From Enterocytospora artemiae (lineage: Eukaryota > Microsporidia), in contig JASNGC010000004.1 of NCBI GenBank assembly GCA_038659295.1, positions 310,001-374,000 on the forward strand: a stretch of DNA of 64,000 nt. Direction: 5' to 3'. Below, piece by piece: positions 28,545-36,647 of this stretch; positions within the stretch are counted from its first letter, which is position 1, and each line of letters opens with the position of its first letter. A program made the position numbers and the translations under genes. The notes beneath the pieces were generated by a model. It had not been told where the DNA came from. It did no database searches and saw nothing but the letters and a program-made list of their open reading frames with translations.

Positions 28545-29801
28545 ATGGTTTATTGGCTTCTTTCTCCCATTTTTGTTCTTTCACTAGAAAGATACAGTAA
28601 TTCATTTAAAACCTTGGAACTATGGATTATTGCACTAGCATTTTGCATGATCTTGAAGCACACTGATGAAAACCCTCTCTTTGAAAAGAACTCAATTCTC
28701 TATGCTTCTTTCTTCAATTTTGTTTTAAATCGAACTGACAATAGCCAAAGAAACAATTTCCGGAATAGACATGAGAATCAAAAGTATGCCATATCCTCTA
28801 GCACAATATTACAACAAATGCCTCACAAGATGTTTTTGATGAATTATACCATGTCTGCAATAAACACACTAGTATTTTTTGAATATAATTTCAAAATAGA
28901 TTCAACTATTCTCTTTTTAGGGACTAAAGCATACATTCGTTTGTTTGTAGGGCTTTTGCTTCAGGTAATTTTATCCTATGTAATTTATTGCAATATATAT
29001 CCAAACAGCAAAATCATGGTTAATTTAAGGCGTAAACTTTTTCATTGCCTGATATTTTGTATTTTTATTGATAAAACCCAAAATATGATGAGACATGGAG
29101 AATATTTGCTGTATTTTTTATTGTGGTTCTCTCAGTTTGATGTTTCTCATAACATATTTGCTCCATTTAGAAGTAAAAAGGATTTTGGAACCATAATATT
29201 TTCGCATATGTTTTTGCTCATGGGTGTTTTATTTCCTGGTTATTTTTTTGATGGAAAACCGTATGTTAAATCAATCATTCCAATCTGTATAATGGATTCT
29301 TTCGCTTCCATATTTGGAGCTTCCCTAGGATATATAAAAAATAATAACTTAATACTTGATAACCACACATGTATCTGTTATAAAGATGATATTCCTTATA
29401 ACCCTATGACCAATAGATGCCATATATTAACATCCAATGCTACAAATATGATAAAAAACACCTGCAATTACAATCATGATTCTTATCTTTCTTCCATAAA
29501 AAATAATTCGGACCATTATTTCAATTTATACTTAAATCCACGGAGCTACCCACAAACAATTAGTAGAAATTCCCTGATTCATGTTATCTTTGAGGCCAAG
29601 CGTATTTTGTTCAACAGTCACAAATCTATTTCGGGATTTGTGGCTGGACAGATATCTTCTTATATTGTGGAATATTTATTATTTGGCACGATTGACATTA
29701 AATTATACATAACGTCTGGTATTGTAGAATACATTTCACCAATCAATGACAATATTTCTGTTCCTCTAGTAAGTACACTGTATATGCTGTATTTTGACTG
29801 A
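28545..29801 (+). CDS. SEC59: Dolichol kinase (Sec59-like)
   Basis: I choose the ATG at 28545, because CCCC (28539-28542) lies two bases before it and the longer frame begins with GTG. The product has about 418 residues and many membrane segments. Family marks are RRKLFHCLIFCIF, IMDSFASIFGASLGYI, HKSISGFVAGQISSYIVEYL and EYISPINDNISVPLVSTLY, which correspond to the conserved CTP-binding and catalytic loops of polyprenol/dolichol kinases. The enzyme phosphorylates dolichol in the ER to supply dolichyl phosphate for protein mannosylation and GPI anchors. A 90-residue polar insert (about 275-360) sits between the two catalytic loops, unlike the yeast enzyme. The kinase DP motif is read as MDSFAS, so Asp is kept but Pro is lost. 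Confidence 0.75.
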   Translation: MVYWLLSPIFVLSLERYSNSFKTLELWIIALAFCMILKHTDENPLFEKNSILYASFFNFVLNRTDNSQRNNFRNRHENQKYAISSSTILQQMPHKMFLMNYTMSAINTLVFFEYNFKIDSTILFLGTKAYIRLFVGLLLQVILSYVIYCNIYPNSKIMVNLRRKLFHCLIFCIFIDKTQNMMRHGEYLLYFLLWFSQFDVSHNIFAPFRSKKDFGTIIFSHMFLLMGVLFPGYFFDGKPYVKSIIPICIMDSFASIFGASLGYIKNNNLILDNHTCICYKDDIPYNPMTNRCHILTSNATNMIKNTCNYNHDSYLSSIKNNSDHYFNLYLNPRSYPQTISRNSLIHVIFEAKRILFNSHKSISGFVAGQISSYIVEYLLFGTIDIKLYITSGIVEYISPINDNISVPLVSTLYMLYFD

Positions 29802-30085
29802 CTAAGTGACAGCCTTTCAAGAATGTATAATTTTAATATAATTTGAAATGGATTTAAATGAATATTTAACTAAGACTGCTGATTTAATTTATAAATGTAA
29901 AATCTTTTTTACTATCTATAACCGATATAACAAATTATTCAATAAAAAATAACTCTATATTTACCCTTAACCAGGTGATATTTTGATCTTTGATTTGTCA
30001 CATATACTTGATCAACAATCTCCTTTTAACCAATTGTTGAATATTCTCCTTTTGGGATATTTTAGAAAAAAAACTCAATTTCTTA

Positions 30086-30742
30086 ATGAAAACAACCCCA
30101 GCTTATAAATCAACACGTGCCCTGGCCCAGTTGGTTACACTTACAGGTATTTTGGTAAATATCATGGCATTAATTGTGTGTATATATAATTATAAGATGT
30201 GGAGGGTGGAAACTACCGTCATGAGAGATTATAATATTACTCAGTATGATGTAAATGTGGTATGTCTTGGCATAAACTTGATAATATTTACATTTTCAAA
30301 TTGTGTTATAACTTGTGGCCGAAAGTCTTATATGAAATTATATGCTAAGCTATCTTTTATATATTCCATACTCCTAGGCATATTAACACTTTACATATTT
30401 TCAATTTATAAAATTGAATTTCGACAAAGGGTTGGAGGTGCAGTAAAAACAGCCACAGACATTGGCGGAGAAGTGATGGGTATTCTTAGTAACTCTAATT
30501 CAAATTTATGTGCAGAATTGGCACACACGACTATGTCATATGTCATAAATGTAACATCCTTGGCACATTGCCTGACCATCTTAATAATTTTCTCAACTAT
30601 TATTATGGTGAAATATATTCTTTCTATAAAACTGACTGAAGAATCCATGAGCATTCCAACAATGAAAAATGTAAATTCAGCCGGACTAAATACAGCATCC
30701 TTAAAAAAGAGAAGGGTTGTAGAGTTGGTACCAAAACCATAA
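30086..30742 (+). CDS. Four-span membrane protein, family unknown
   Basis: A 218-residue protein with four clear hydrophobic segments (about residues 12-35, 57-75, 85-107 and 155-180). The region between the third and fourth holds FRQRVGGAVKTATDIGG and two possible N-glycosylation sites. The tail is basic and ends KKRRVVELVPKP. The layout resembles tetraspanin- or SUR7/claudin-like proteins, but the defining cysteine motifs are not present, so I leave the family open. No C-run lies just before the ATG. It lies alone between dolichol kinase and a small cysteine-bearing ORF. Confidence 0.65.
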   Translation: MKTTPAYKSTRALAQLVTLTGILVNIMALIVCIYNYKMWRVETTVMRDYNITQYDVNVVCLGINLIIFTFSNCVITCGRKSYMKLYAKLSFIYSILLGILTLYIFSIYKIEFRQRVGGAVKTATDIGGEVMGILSNSNSNLCAELAHTTMSYVINVTSLAHCLTILIIFSTIIMVKYILSIKLTEESMSIPTMKNVNSAGLNTASLKKRRVVELVPKP

Positions 30743-30932
30743 AGTCGGTTTGACGAATTTTACACCATCTCAGAGAATAAATATTGATTGGATCAACTTT
30801 TCTTTAATATTAATTGATTTTATATTCTTCATTACGTTAAAACAATTATTTCTAATTTGATTGGCTGTTTTTCTCCTTAATTAATCTTTGTACCCCTTAA
30901 AGTATATATATCTTTTGATTTAAGTTCTACCC

Positions 30933-31103
30933 ATGGTTCAAGAGTATAAAAAGGAATCTAAAGAGAAAAGAGTTTTTAGGGATTGTCGTAATGCAACCGT
31001 ACATGGTAATGTGAAGCAAGAAAATCTGCATTGTAAATGTCCTCATCCAGAAGAACAAAAACAATTTGATTACAGTGATCATACACACAATTTGCCGAAA
31101 TGA
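30933..31103 (+). CDS. Small basic protein (56 aa) with a CxC motif
   Basis: An ATG at 30933 with CCC directly before it (30930-30932) opens a 56-codon frame ending at TGA 31101-31103. The product is charged: a Lys/Glu-rich start (MVQEYKKESKEKR), then FRDCRNATVHG, LHCKCPHPEE and several His near the end (YSDHTHN). Three Cys and five His might bind zinc or copper, but I know no family that fits. The same start signature as larger genes is the main reason to call it. A 68-codon frame on the other strand (30976-31182) overlaps it, is hydrophobic, and lacks this signature. Confidence 0.4.
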   Translation: MVQEYKKESKEKRVFRDCRNATVHGNVKQENLHCKCPHPEEQKQFDYSDHTHNLPK

Positions 31104-31274
31104 GTATAACCAATAAAATTAAATTGACCAAAAGAACAATTTTTAGATATGAATTGATATTATACCTGAAAGTATGGTACACTCATAATTAATATATTTA
31201 TTTAAGATTGCTACTTCAACACATTTTTGCTAAGACTTCCGAGACATAACACTCATGATTAAAATGAATTTCTA

Positions 31275-31871
31275 TTATAATGCATTTTTTATATCAAGTA
31301 TTCTTCTATATACTTCATCTTCCTTATCTGTGACCTCTTCTATATCCAGTACAATTCGTTCACTCAGAAATTCTTCTAAATGAACATTTTTTGGAATAAA
31401 TAGGTTCTCATGTAATTTCTTCAAAAGAAAGATTGTCTGAGGTTTATCAAAGACGAAAGTATCTAAAGCACAATCGCCATTTTCATCTTCTGTATCAATG
31501 GTACCTGAAGAGCTTACCATCATAATTTGCTTTATTTCCCTAATTAATTTTTCTTTAATTTTGTCATCCTCACTTGACTTGTTGTTATCGAATTTATCCA
31601 AGAATTCCTTTCTTTTTTCAAGATCACTTATAATATTCTTGTTAATCAATTTGTTTTTTACAATATTGTTTTTAATGAGTTTGCTTATTTCATTTTTGCA
31701 TTTCTTTATATTTTCTCTCCTTTCTCTCAATAATTCACTTGAGCAAACAAAGTTTGTATATTTGGTCTCACATGGCTGATTTTCCATAGTTTTGGATTCA
31801 TAATTATAACTTAAACGTTTCTTTTTGGCAATTGCCTTTAACAGATTTACAGTATTTCTAATAGAATACAT
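31275..31871 (-). CDS. Charged coiled-coil protein, family unknown
   Basis: About 198 residues read from the ATG at 31871, chosen because CCCCC lies upstream (31878-31882 as GGGGG); the longer frame begins with TTG. The middle (about 40-115) is lysine- and asparagine-rich and helical, probably a coiled coil. The last 55 residues are more globular (FDKPQTIFLLKKLHENLFIPKN, then ERIVLDIEEVTDKEDEVYRRIL). No motif is recognised. The gene is divergent from the Cdc25 gene, with only 122 bases between the two starts. Confidence 0.6.
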   Translation of the reverse strand: MYSIRNTVNLLKAIAKKKRLSYNYESKTMENQPCETKYTNFVCSSELLRERRENIKKCKNEISKLIKNNIVKNKLINKNIISDLEKRKEFLDKFDNNKSSEDDKIKEKLIREIKQIMMVSSSGTIDTEDENGDCALDTFVFDKPQTIFLLKKLHENLFIPKNVHLEEFLSERIVLDIEEVTDKEDEVYRRILDIKNAL

Positions 31872-31993
31872 AACAATGGGGGTAGTCGATGCGTCAATTG
31901 TGAACAAGCAATCGGACCTCTAAATTTTCCAACGAAAAAATTATTAACCTTTTTCTTTTTATAACATAAAATTCCCCACCCTCCTTTACTTTA

Positions 31994-33151
31994 ATGCGTT
32001 TAGACTCATTATTCTCAGATCCTTCAATTGCATCTGAAGATTTCCTTGATCAAATAGAGTTGTTAAATAACAAACCATTTAAGGAAATGGTGGAGGAAAG
32101 CGAAGAGTACGCTTCAGAGGAAAGTGAAAATACTGCTTGTAGGTTGCCAGTTGATTGTAATATACATGATAAAGATCTAGGAAATGTAAATTACAAAGTT
32201 TATGGAAATGGTCATGAATTGCTTAAGACATTTGGGAAAGAGGAGAATGATATTGTAACTAAAATGTGTAGTAGCTATAAATATCATGAGTCTATTTCTA
32301 ATAAATTCCAGGGTACCATAAACTTTTCAGAATTACATAGTTCAGTTCCAGAGTCTATGGATACTGCACAGGTTTACGCTTTAAAAGACCATAGCTCCAA
32401 AAGAATAAATATTCTAAAACCGATAGAGAATATTCCCAAGAATGTGAGGAAGCATAAGAACCACTTGCTCCATAATTCAAAGAACTCTCAATGCTATATC
32501 AACCCGGGAGAAAACATTACACTGCCAACAATTGGACAGGGCAAATCAGATTCAATTAAGAGAATTTCTATAGATACCTTATATAAATTACTTACTGGGA
32601 TTGTAAAACGGCATTTTATGGTAATAGATGTAAGAAGCCTGTATGAGTTTGATGGTGGTCACATAAGTGGTGCTGTTAATGTTGAGAATATAGAAACATT
32701 GACTAATTTGTTAAAAGTAAATGGTAGTCCATGCAGAAATTTCAGGAATAGTTTATTACATACGAAGAAAAATGTAAAAAATGAGATAACCAATTGTTCT
32801 AGTTTTACAGATAAATATCATTATAGAGATGAATCAAAAGATGAAATGCAAGAATCTGTGAATCTCACAGAGGAATACTGTGGTAATGCAACCAACAGTA
32901 GCTTCTGCTATAGAAATTGCTTTAGTAACACCATCCTTATATTTCATTGCGAATATTCTTCAAAAAGAGCTCCCACAATGGCCATGCAGCTTCGTGCCTT
33001 TGATAGACAAAGATCCATCTATCCTAATTTGAGCTTTCCAGAAATATACATATTAGATGGTGGATATAGGAAGTTCTATAAAAAATATCCAAAAAAGTGC
33101 ATTCCAGTGGCATATACTTCAATGTTTGATAAAAAATTTTATAAGAAATAA
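31994..33151 (+). CDS. CDC25: Cdc25-type cell-cycle phosphatase
   Basis: A 385-residue protein. The first 190 residues are polar and disordered, as in other Cdc25 regulatory regions. The catalytic rhodanese-like domain begins near residue 190: FMVIDVRSLYEFDGGHISGAVNVEN, and the active site HCEYSSKR (H-C-x5-R, about 318-325) is intact, followed by MAMQLRAFDRQRSIYPNLSFPEIYILDGGYRKFYKKYP, the hallmark of Cdc25. These enzymes remove the inhibitory phosphates from CDKs. An unusual 70-residue polar, Asn/Ser-rich insert (about 240-310) separates the first half of the domain from the active-site loop. A C-rich leader (CCCACCCTCC) lies upstream of the ATG. The protein probably acts on a CDK such as that at 38 kb. 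Confidence 0.87.
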   Translation: MRLDSLFSDPSIASEDFLDQIELLNNKPFKEMVEESEEYASEESENTACRLPVDCNIHDKDLGNVNYKVYGNGHELLKTFGKEENDIVTKMCSSYKYHESISNKFQGTINFSELHSSVPESMDTAQVYALKDHSSKRINILKPIENIPKNVRKHKNHLLHNSKNSQCYINPGENITLPTIGQGKSDSIKRISIDTLYKLLTGIVKRHFMVIDVRSLYEFDGGHISGAVNVENIETLTNLLKVNGSPCRNFRNSLLHTKKNVKNEITNCSSFTDKYHYRDESKDEMQESVNLTEEYCGNATNSSFCYRNCFSNTILIFHCEYSSKRAPTMAMQLRAFDRQRSIYPNLSFPEIYILDGGYRKFYKKYPKKCIPVAYTSMFDKKFYKK

Positions 33152-33243
33152 ATTCAAGATTAATTTGTAGCAAGTTTTGATGACTATGCCATCCATGCAC
33201 CCCTGACAGTTATTTTATTCTGTGAGATGAAGGACCCCTTAAA

Positions 33244-33777
33244 ATGGTAGATCTGATAGAATATTTAATGGAAAATTATTTAGTGGAGAAGAACGAAGAA
33301 GGTGCACTTATTTTGAGGGATGGTGATGCAGTTTATGAAATAAAAGACATATCGGATAAATATACATGTGAACCATCGAATTTATCCGAGAATACTTTGT
33401 CCAGAGGAAGCATCAGTAAGATATTACAGAGTAAAGAGTTCAAGTCCTCAGATACAGCTACAAATGGTATTCATGGAGATCAAGACTACAAAGTTGGGGA
33501 AGCAGATCTAAATCCATTCTATAATCGGGATGGTATTGATAATGCTCCAATATCTGGTTCTATGGTTACTGAGGAAGATGTGAAAAGGATTATTAAGCAA
33601 TCTTCTAAGAGAGAGGGTAGCCATCATCATAGTTCAGCTACAGCAAAAATGTTCCAGTCCGATGACTTAAATCCTCTAATCCACAAATCTCAAATATCAC
33701 CATCGAAAAGTAAGAAAGCGGGGTTTCCAGACCCAGATAATTTTAATCCCAGGAAATTCGATAAATACTTTTATTAA
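33244..33777 (+). CDS. PI31/Fub1-like proteasome regulator
   Basis: A 177-residue polar protein. Its C-terminal half has the short linear features of the PI31 proline-rich region: EADLNPFYNRDG (DL-x-PF), a second SDDLNPLIH, and a terminal FPDPDNFNPRKFDKYFY that parallels the PDPDHLxPPxxDDMYL-type end of PI31, which enters the proteasome active sites. The N-terminal FP domain (the Fbxo7-binding domain) is absent or very reduced; residues 1-45 are only a short helical stretch. In other organisms PI31/Fub1 binds and blocks or escorts the 20S proteasome. Assignment rests on the terminal motifs only, so it is moderate. CCCC (33235-33238) precedes the ATG. It follows Cdc25 after 92 bases. Confidence 0.55.
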   Translation: MVDLIEYLMENYLVEKNEEGALILRDGDAVYEIKDISDKYTCEPSNLSENTLSRGSISKILQSKEFKSSDTATNGIHGDQDYKVGEADLNPFYNRDGIDNAPISGSMVTEEDVKRIIKQSSKREGSHHHSSATAKMFQSDDLNPLIHKSQISPSKSKKAGFPDPDNFNPRKFDKYFY

Positions 33778-34164
33778 CGATATGCGAACTCATTTTGGAA
33801 AGTTTTTGATTTAGATAAGTAAAAAACATAATAATTAAGAAGATTCAGTTTACCAAATATTAGTAAACATAAATTTTAATTGGTAGTATTATGAAGATCT
33901 TAAAATTCTAGGAGATGTGCGGTATTGGCCAACAATAAAAACTGTGGAATATTGAAAACTTAGGAATAAAGCTCTTGTATAATTTTAAAATATTGTATAA
34001 AATAAGTTTCATTAGCTTAGAATTGAACTAGAAAACCTGAATAAATTCCCTATCATTTAGTGCGGTGTCCTTTTACTCTAAAAATTAAATAGACATTATG
34101 AGGTTTTTTTATACCTTATTGCTTTCCAAAAATATAATATTTTTTCAAAATTTTGGCCTCTGAA
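33778..34164. other. Intergenic spacer
   Basis: AT-rich spacer between the PI31-like gene and DHFR. I see no ORF or RNA gene; there is no C-run just before the DHFR ATG. Confidence 0.5.
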
Positions 34165-34794
34165 ATGTATCATGGTCACAAGCAATCTACAGATAATCAT
34201 AAGTTGAAGCTCTCTGCAGAGAGATTGAATGTTTTGGTGGCCTTTACCCATATTAATAAGTATATTGCCAACAAGAATAGTCTACCATGGAATCGTCTTG
34301 CTGGAGACTTCAAAATTATGAATTATTTAATCAATTCACAGGATAATATCGTATTAATAATGGGCAGGACCACATTTGAAGTTGCTAAATTTAAGAAATA
34401 TCACAAGATTGTTCTAACCAGGAACAAAGAAAATTTAAATAACGTTTATAACGATGATAAATTACTGTTTGCGCATAGCTTTGATGATGCACTTAATTTA
34501 GCAAAAAATAAGATTGTTGTTATAATGGGTGGAGAGTGCATTTACAGAGAAGCTCTTAATCATAAGTATAGATTGATATGTACGGTTGTGCAAGAGGATT
34601 TTATGGTCGGGGATACTATATTTCCAATGGAGATTAAACTAAATAATACAGACGATATTAGCCAGCTAGGTTTTGATGGATTAGTTAGTCTGGACGATGA
34701 AGTTTTGCCCATAATAGATACATTAGCACATTATAGCGATGGCCATTTCAAGGAAAATGGACATTCCTACAACTTTTATTTTTACGAGAATTAG
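34165..34794 (+). CDS. DFR1: Dihydrofolate reductase
   Basis: About 209 residues from the ATG at 34165; the in-frame TTG at 34153 is not preferred. DHFR marks are VLVAFTHINKYIANKNSLPWNRLAGDFK (the Met20 loop with the LPW), the cofactor loop VLIMGRTTFE, and the later VVIMGGECIYREAL that binds NADPH. The active-site acidic residue is read as the Asp in AGDFK. The enzyme reduces dihydrofolate to tetrahydrofolate for thymidylate synthesis in the cytosol. In several microsporidia DHFR lies beside thymidylate synthase, but here the neighbours are a PI31-like gene and LC8, so that link is not kept in this window. The last 35 residues are typical of the fungal-type enzyme (HYSDGHFKENGHSYNFYFYE). Confidence 0.92.
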   Translation: MYHGHKQSTDNHKLKLSAERLNVLVAFTHINKYIANKNSLPWNRLAGDFKIMNYLINSQDNIVLIMGRTTFEVAKFKKYHKIVLTRNKENLNNVYNDDKLLFAHSFDDALNLAKNKIVVIMGGECIYREALNHKYRLICTVVQEDFMVGDTIFPMEIKLNNTDDISQLGFDGLVSLDDEVLPIIDTLAHYSDGHFKENGHSYNFYFYEN

Positions 34795-34921
34795 GTGATA
34801 TTGGGTGTATTACCACTAAAAATAATTAATTCTATATAAAAGTATTTAATTGGATAATTTTAAGGAGAGTGTTCCATTTATTGAAATTATTAGGAAATAA
34901 AGTAATAGTTTTTTCTCCCTA

Positions 34922-35194
34922 ATGGCCAAAGGTTCAACAGTTGAATTCAAGAAAATGTCGGCCAAGCCAGAGTACGAAGAATTTATTAAGGAATTCTTAT
35001 CAACAGTTGATCAATCGTCCCTACCTGAGCGTACAAAATTAATTAAAGGTGCACTAGATGAAAAATTTGGAAAAGGATGGTGTGTTTTTGGCGGGCAACA
35101 CTTTGTAGGGTCATGCTCATGTATTGATCGTACAATGATGGAATTTACATTTGAAGAGTCAATGTTTGTAGTTTATCAAACATTTTATCCATGA
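34922..35194 (+). CDS. DYN2: Dynein light chain LC8
   Basis: A 90-residue protein matching the LC8 dimer: helix FIKEFLSTVDQSS, second helix LIKGALDEKFGKGW, then CVFGGQHFVGSCSC, where GxxFG is typical of LC8's beta edge, and FTFEESMFVVYQT at the end. LC8 is a hub that dimerises many partners, including dynein and nuclear pore proteins. CCC (34917-34919) lies two bases before the ATG. The usual GRNFGS loop is written GGQHFVGS, one residue longer, a minor variation. It follows DHFR on the same strand. Confidence 0.82.
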   Translation: MAKGSTVEFKKMSAKPEYEEFIKEFLSTVDQSSLPERTKLIKGALDEKFGKGWCVFGGQHFVGSCSCIDRTMMEFTFEESMFVVYQTFYP

Positions 35195-35437
35195 ATAAAA
35201 ACTTTGAAGTAGATCATTTATCTCAGAAATAAGAAATATCTTTAATAATTGTGAAGTCACTTATTCTAAATTGCATGTGGAGTTTAAATACTGGTTTGCA
35301 AACTATCTTATAGAGTTCAAGAATTGTATTTCATTTAACTTGATCTGATAAGTTATGCTTATCTTTCCCCTTGAAATTAATATTCTATTGGTTTGTCCCC
35401 TTAAAACTAATTTAAATATCAAACCGGATTTAGGAGC

Positions 35438-36151
35438 ATGCAGGACGAGGTTTCAACATCTATAAATCTCGACGATATTACAAAAACTGTTATGAGAAGG
35501 ATAAGATCTATTGAATACATTCATACTACTCTTGCACCCGCATTTTTGTCAACCGAAACAGAGTACAAATCGATAAGGAATTCATTAACGATTTTAGAAG
35601 ACTGCCTGAAGTCATTCAGGCATTACGAACATGGAAACAAGCTGTTAAAGATGATAGGTGATGGTCTCGAGTTTCTTGATAAAAAGGCAAAAACAAAGCT
35701 CTACAAGAGGACTGATATGTTTGAAAAAATTGCTTCTGTAGGACTTAGCTTGAACCGGAAGTGTAATGATGAGAACCTGAAAGAAACAGCAAAAAGAATG
35801 GAAAATGCTTATGGAGGCATTTCAGATTCGAAAAAGACATTTAACCACAAGGTCAAAAGGCTATGTGAAGAAGTAGATATATTAAGATCTAAAGCTGATG
35901 AAATTGATAGACTACGGAAGAATTTAAGGAATACTCGTTATGATTTAGAACTACTACTGCAAGATGGTGGATACAATGACGAAATAAAGAAGGTTGAAAG
36001 GAAAACATTCGACAAAGAAGTCAAAGAAACCCAAAAGGAAATGGCATCTTTCATTAAGTCTACAGATGTTACCTCAATTTTAGGTAAGTTTACACAAATC
36101 CACATAGAATTTTTGAAAGATTCTGCAGAATTGCTAGAAACGATAAAATAA
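35438..36151 (+). CDS. Helical protein, possibly a BAR-domain (Rvs161-like) membrane-curving protein
   Basis: A 237-residue, wholly helical, charged protein. It starts with an acidic/polar stretch (MQDEVSTSINLDDITKTV) followed by helices of about 45-60 residues: LTILEDCLKSFRHYEHGNKLL, RTDMFEKIASVGLSLNRK, then a long basic helix (KKTFNHKVKRLCEEVDILRSKADEIDRLRKNLRNTRYDLELLL), and a final FTQIHIEFLKDSAELLETI. This order and length match the three long helices of a BAR domain. No SH3 domain follows. Without a decisive motif I keep it tentative. Two C-runs lie further upstream (around 35367-35400), farther than in most genes. Confidence 0.5.
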   Translation: MQDEVSTSINLDDITKTVMRRIRSIEYIHTTLAPAFLSTETEYKSIRNSLTILEDCLKSFRHYEHGNKLLKMIGDGLEFLDKKAKTKLYKRTDMFEKIASVGLSLNRKCNDENLKETAKRMENAYGGISDSKKTFNHKVKRLCEEVDILRSKADEIDRLRKNLRNTRYDLELLLQDGGYNDEIKKVERKTFDKEVKETQKEMASFIKSTDVTSILGKFTQIHIEFLKDSAELLETIK

Positions 36152-36480
36152 ATGTGTACTGAAAATTGTATTAGCAATGTAATCTAATAGTTCAAAAAAA
36201 AATATTTGAGTTTCCCTTAAAATAGCCAAAACTTAGGACGTACATCAAAACATCCTTATTATAAAAGTTGAAAAAATGAAGTTTGGATCTGTCATATGCT
36301 AATTTCTCAACAGATGTTTTAAGAAACATATTATTGTGGCATTTATGAATAGGTATCAAACTTTTATTATGATGTAGATATTGAATCCATATCAAATATA
36401 GCCTTGATAGTATAGTTTTAACATTTATAAAAACACATCTAAAATTTGATGGTTTGATATATGTTAGACGTCAAGCGTGC
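36152..36480. other. Intergenic spacer before tRNA-Phe
   Basis: AT-rich. A 67-codon minus-strand ORF at 36192-36395 has no family look and is not called. The internal promoter of the tRNA gene lies downstream in the tRNA itself. Confidence 0.5.
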
Positions 36481-36552
36481 GGGGTTTTAGCTCAGTGGGA
36501 GAGCACCAGACTGAAGCTCTGTAGGTCCCGGGTTCAATCCCCGGAAACCCCA
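36481..36552 (+). tRNA. tRNA-Phe (anticodon GAA)
   Basis: A complete cloverleaf can be folded by hand: acceptor GGGGTTT pairing with AAACCCC, D-arm GCTC...GAGC, anticodon loop CTGAAGC with GAA at 36513-36515, a five-base variable loop, and a fully paired T-arm CCGGG-TTCAATC-CCCGG. There is no encoded CCA and no intron. A T5 run at 36558-36562 can end Pol III transcription. The first base pair of the anticodon stem (C-T) is mismatched. The GAA anticodon reads Phe codons TTC/TTT. Confidence 0.93.
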
Positions 36553-36557
36553 AGCTC

Positions 36558-36562
36558 TTTTT
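36558..36562 (+). terminator. Pol III T-run after tRNA-Phe
   Basis: Five T in a row, five bases beyond the tRNA 3' end, the usual Pol III stop signal. Confidence 0.6.
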
Positions 36563-36647
36563 ACACTTGAGAAAATAAAAAGAGTTGTAATATAAAAAAC
36601 ATGTGAAGCTGAGGTACTTACCTTTTATTAAAAAATTATCTTATAGA

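Noticed and set aside
30976..31182. 68-codon hydrophobic minus-strand ORF
   Set aside because: Overlaps the + strand 56-codon frame that has the CCC-ATG signature; no such signature on this one.
34153..34164. Upstream in-frame TTG start for DHFR
   Set aside because: Eukaryotic starts are ATG; the first ATG is at 34165 and leaves the DHFR core complete.
36192..36395. 67-codon minus-strand ORF downstream of the BAR-like gene
   Set aside because: No start signature, no family look, and in AT-rich spacer.
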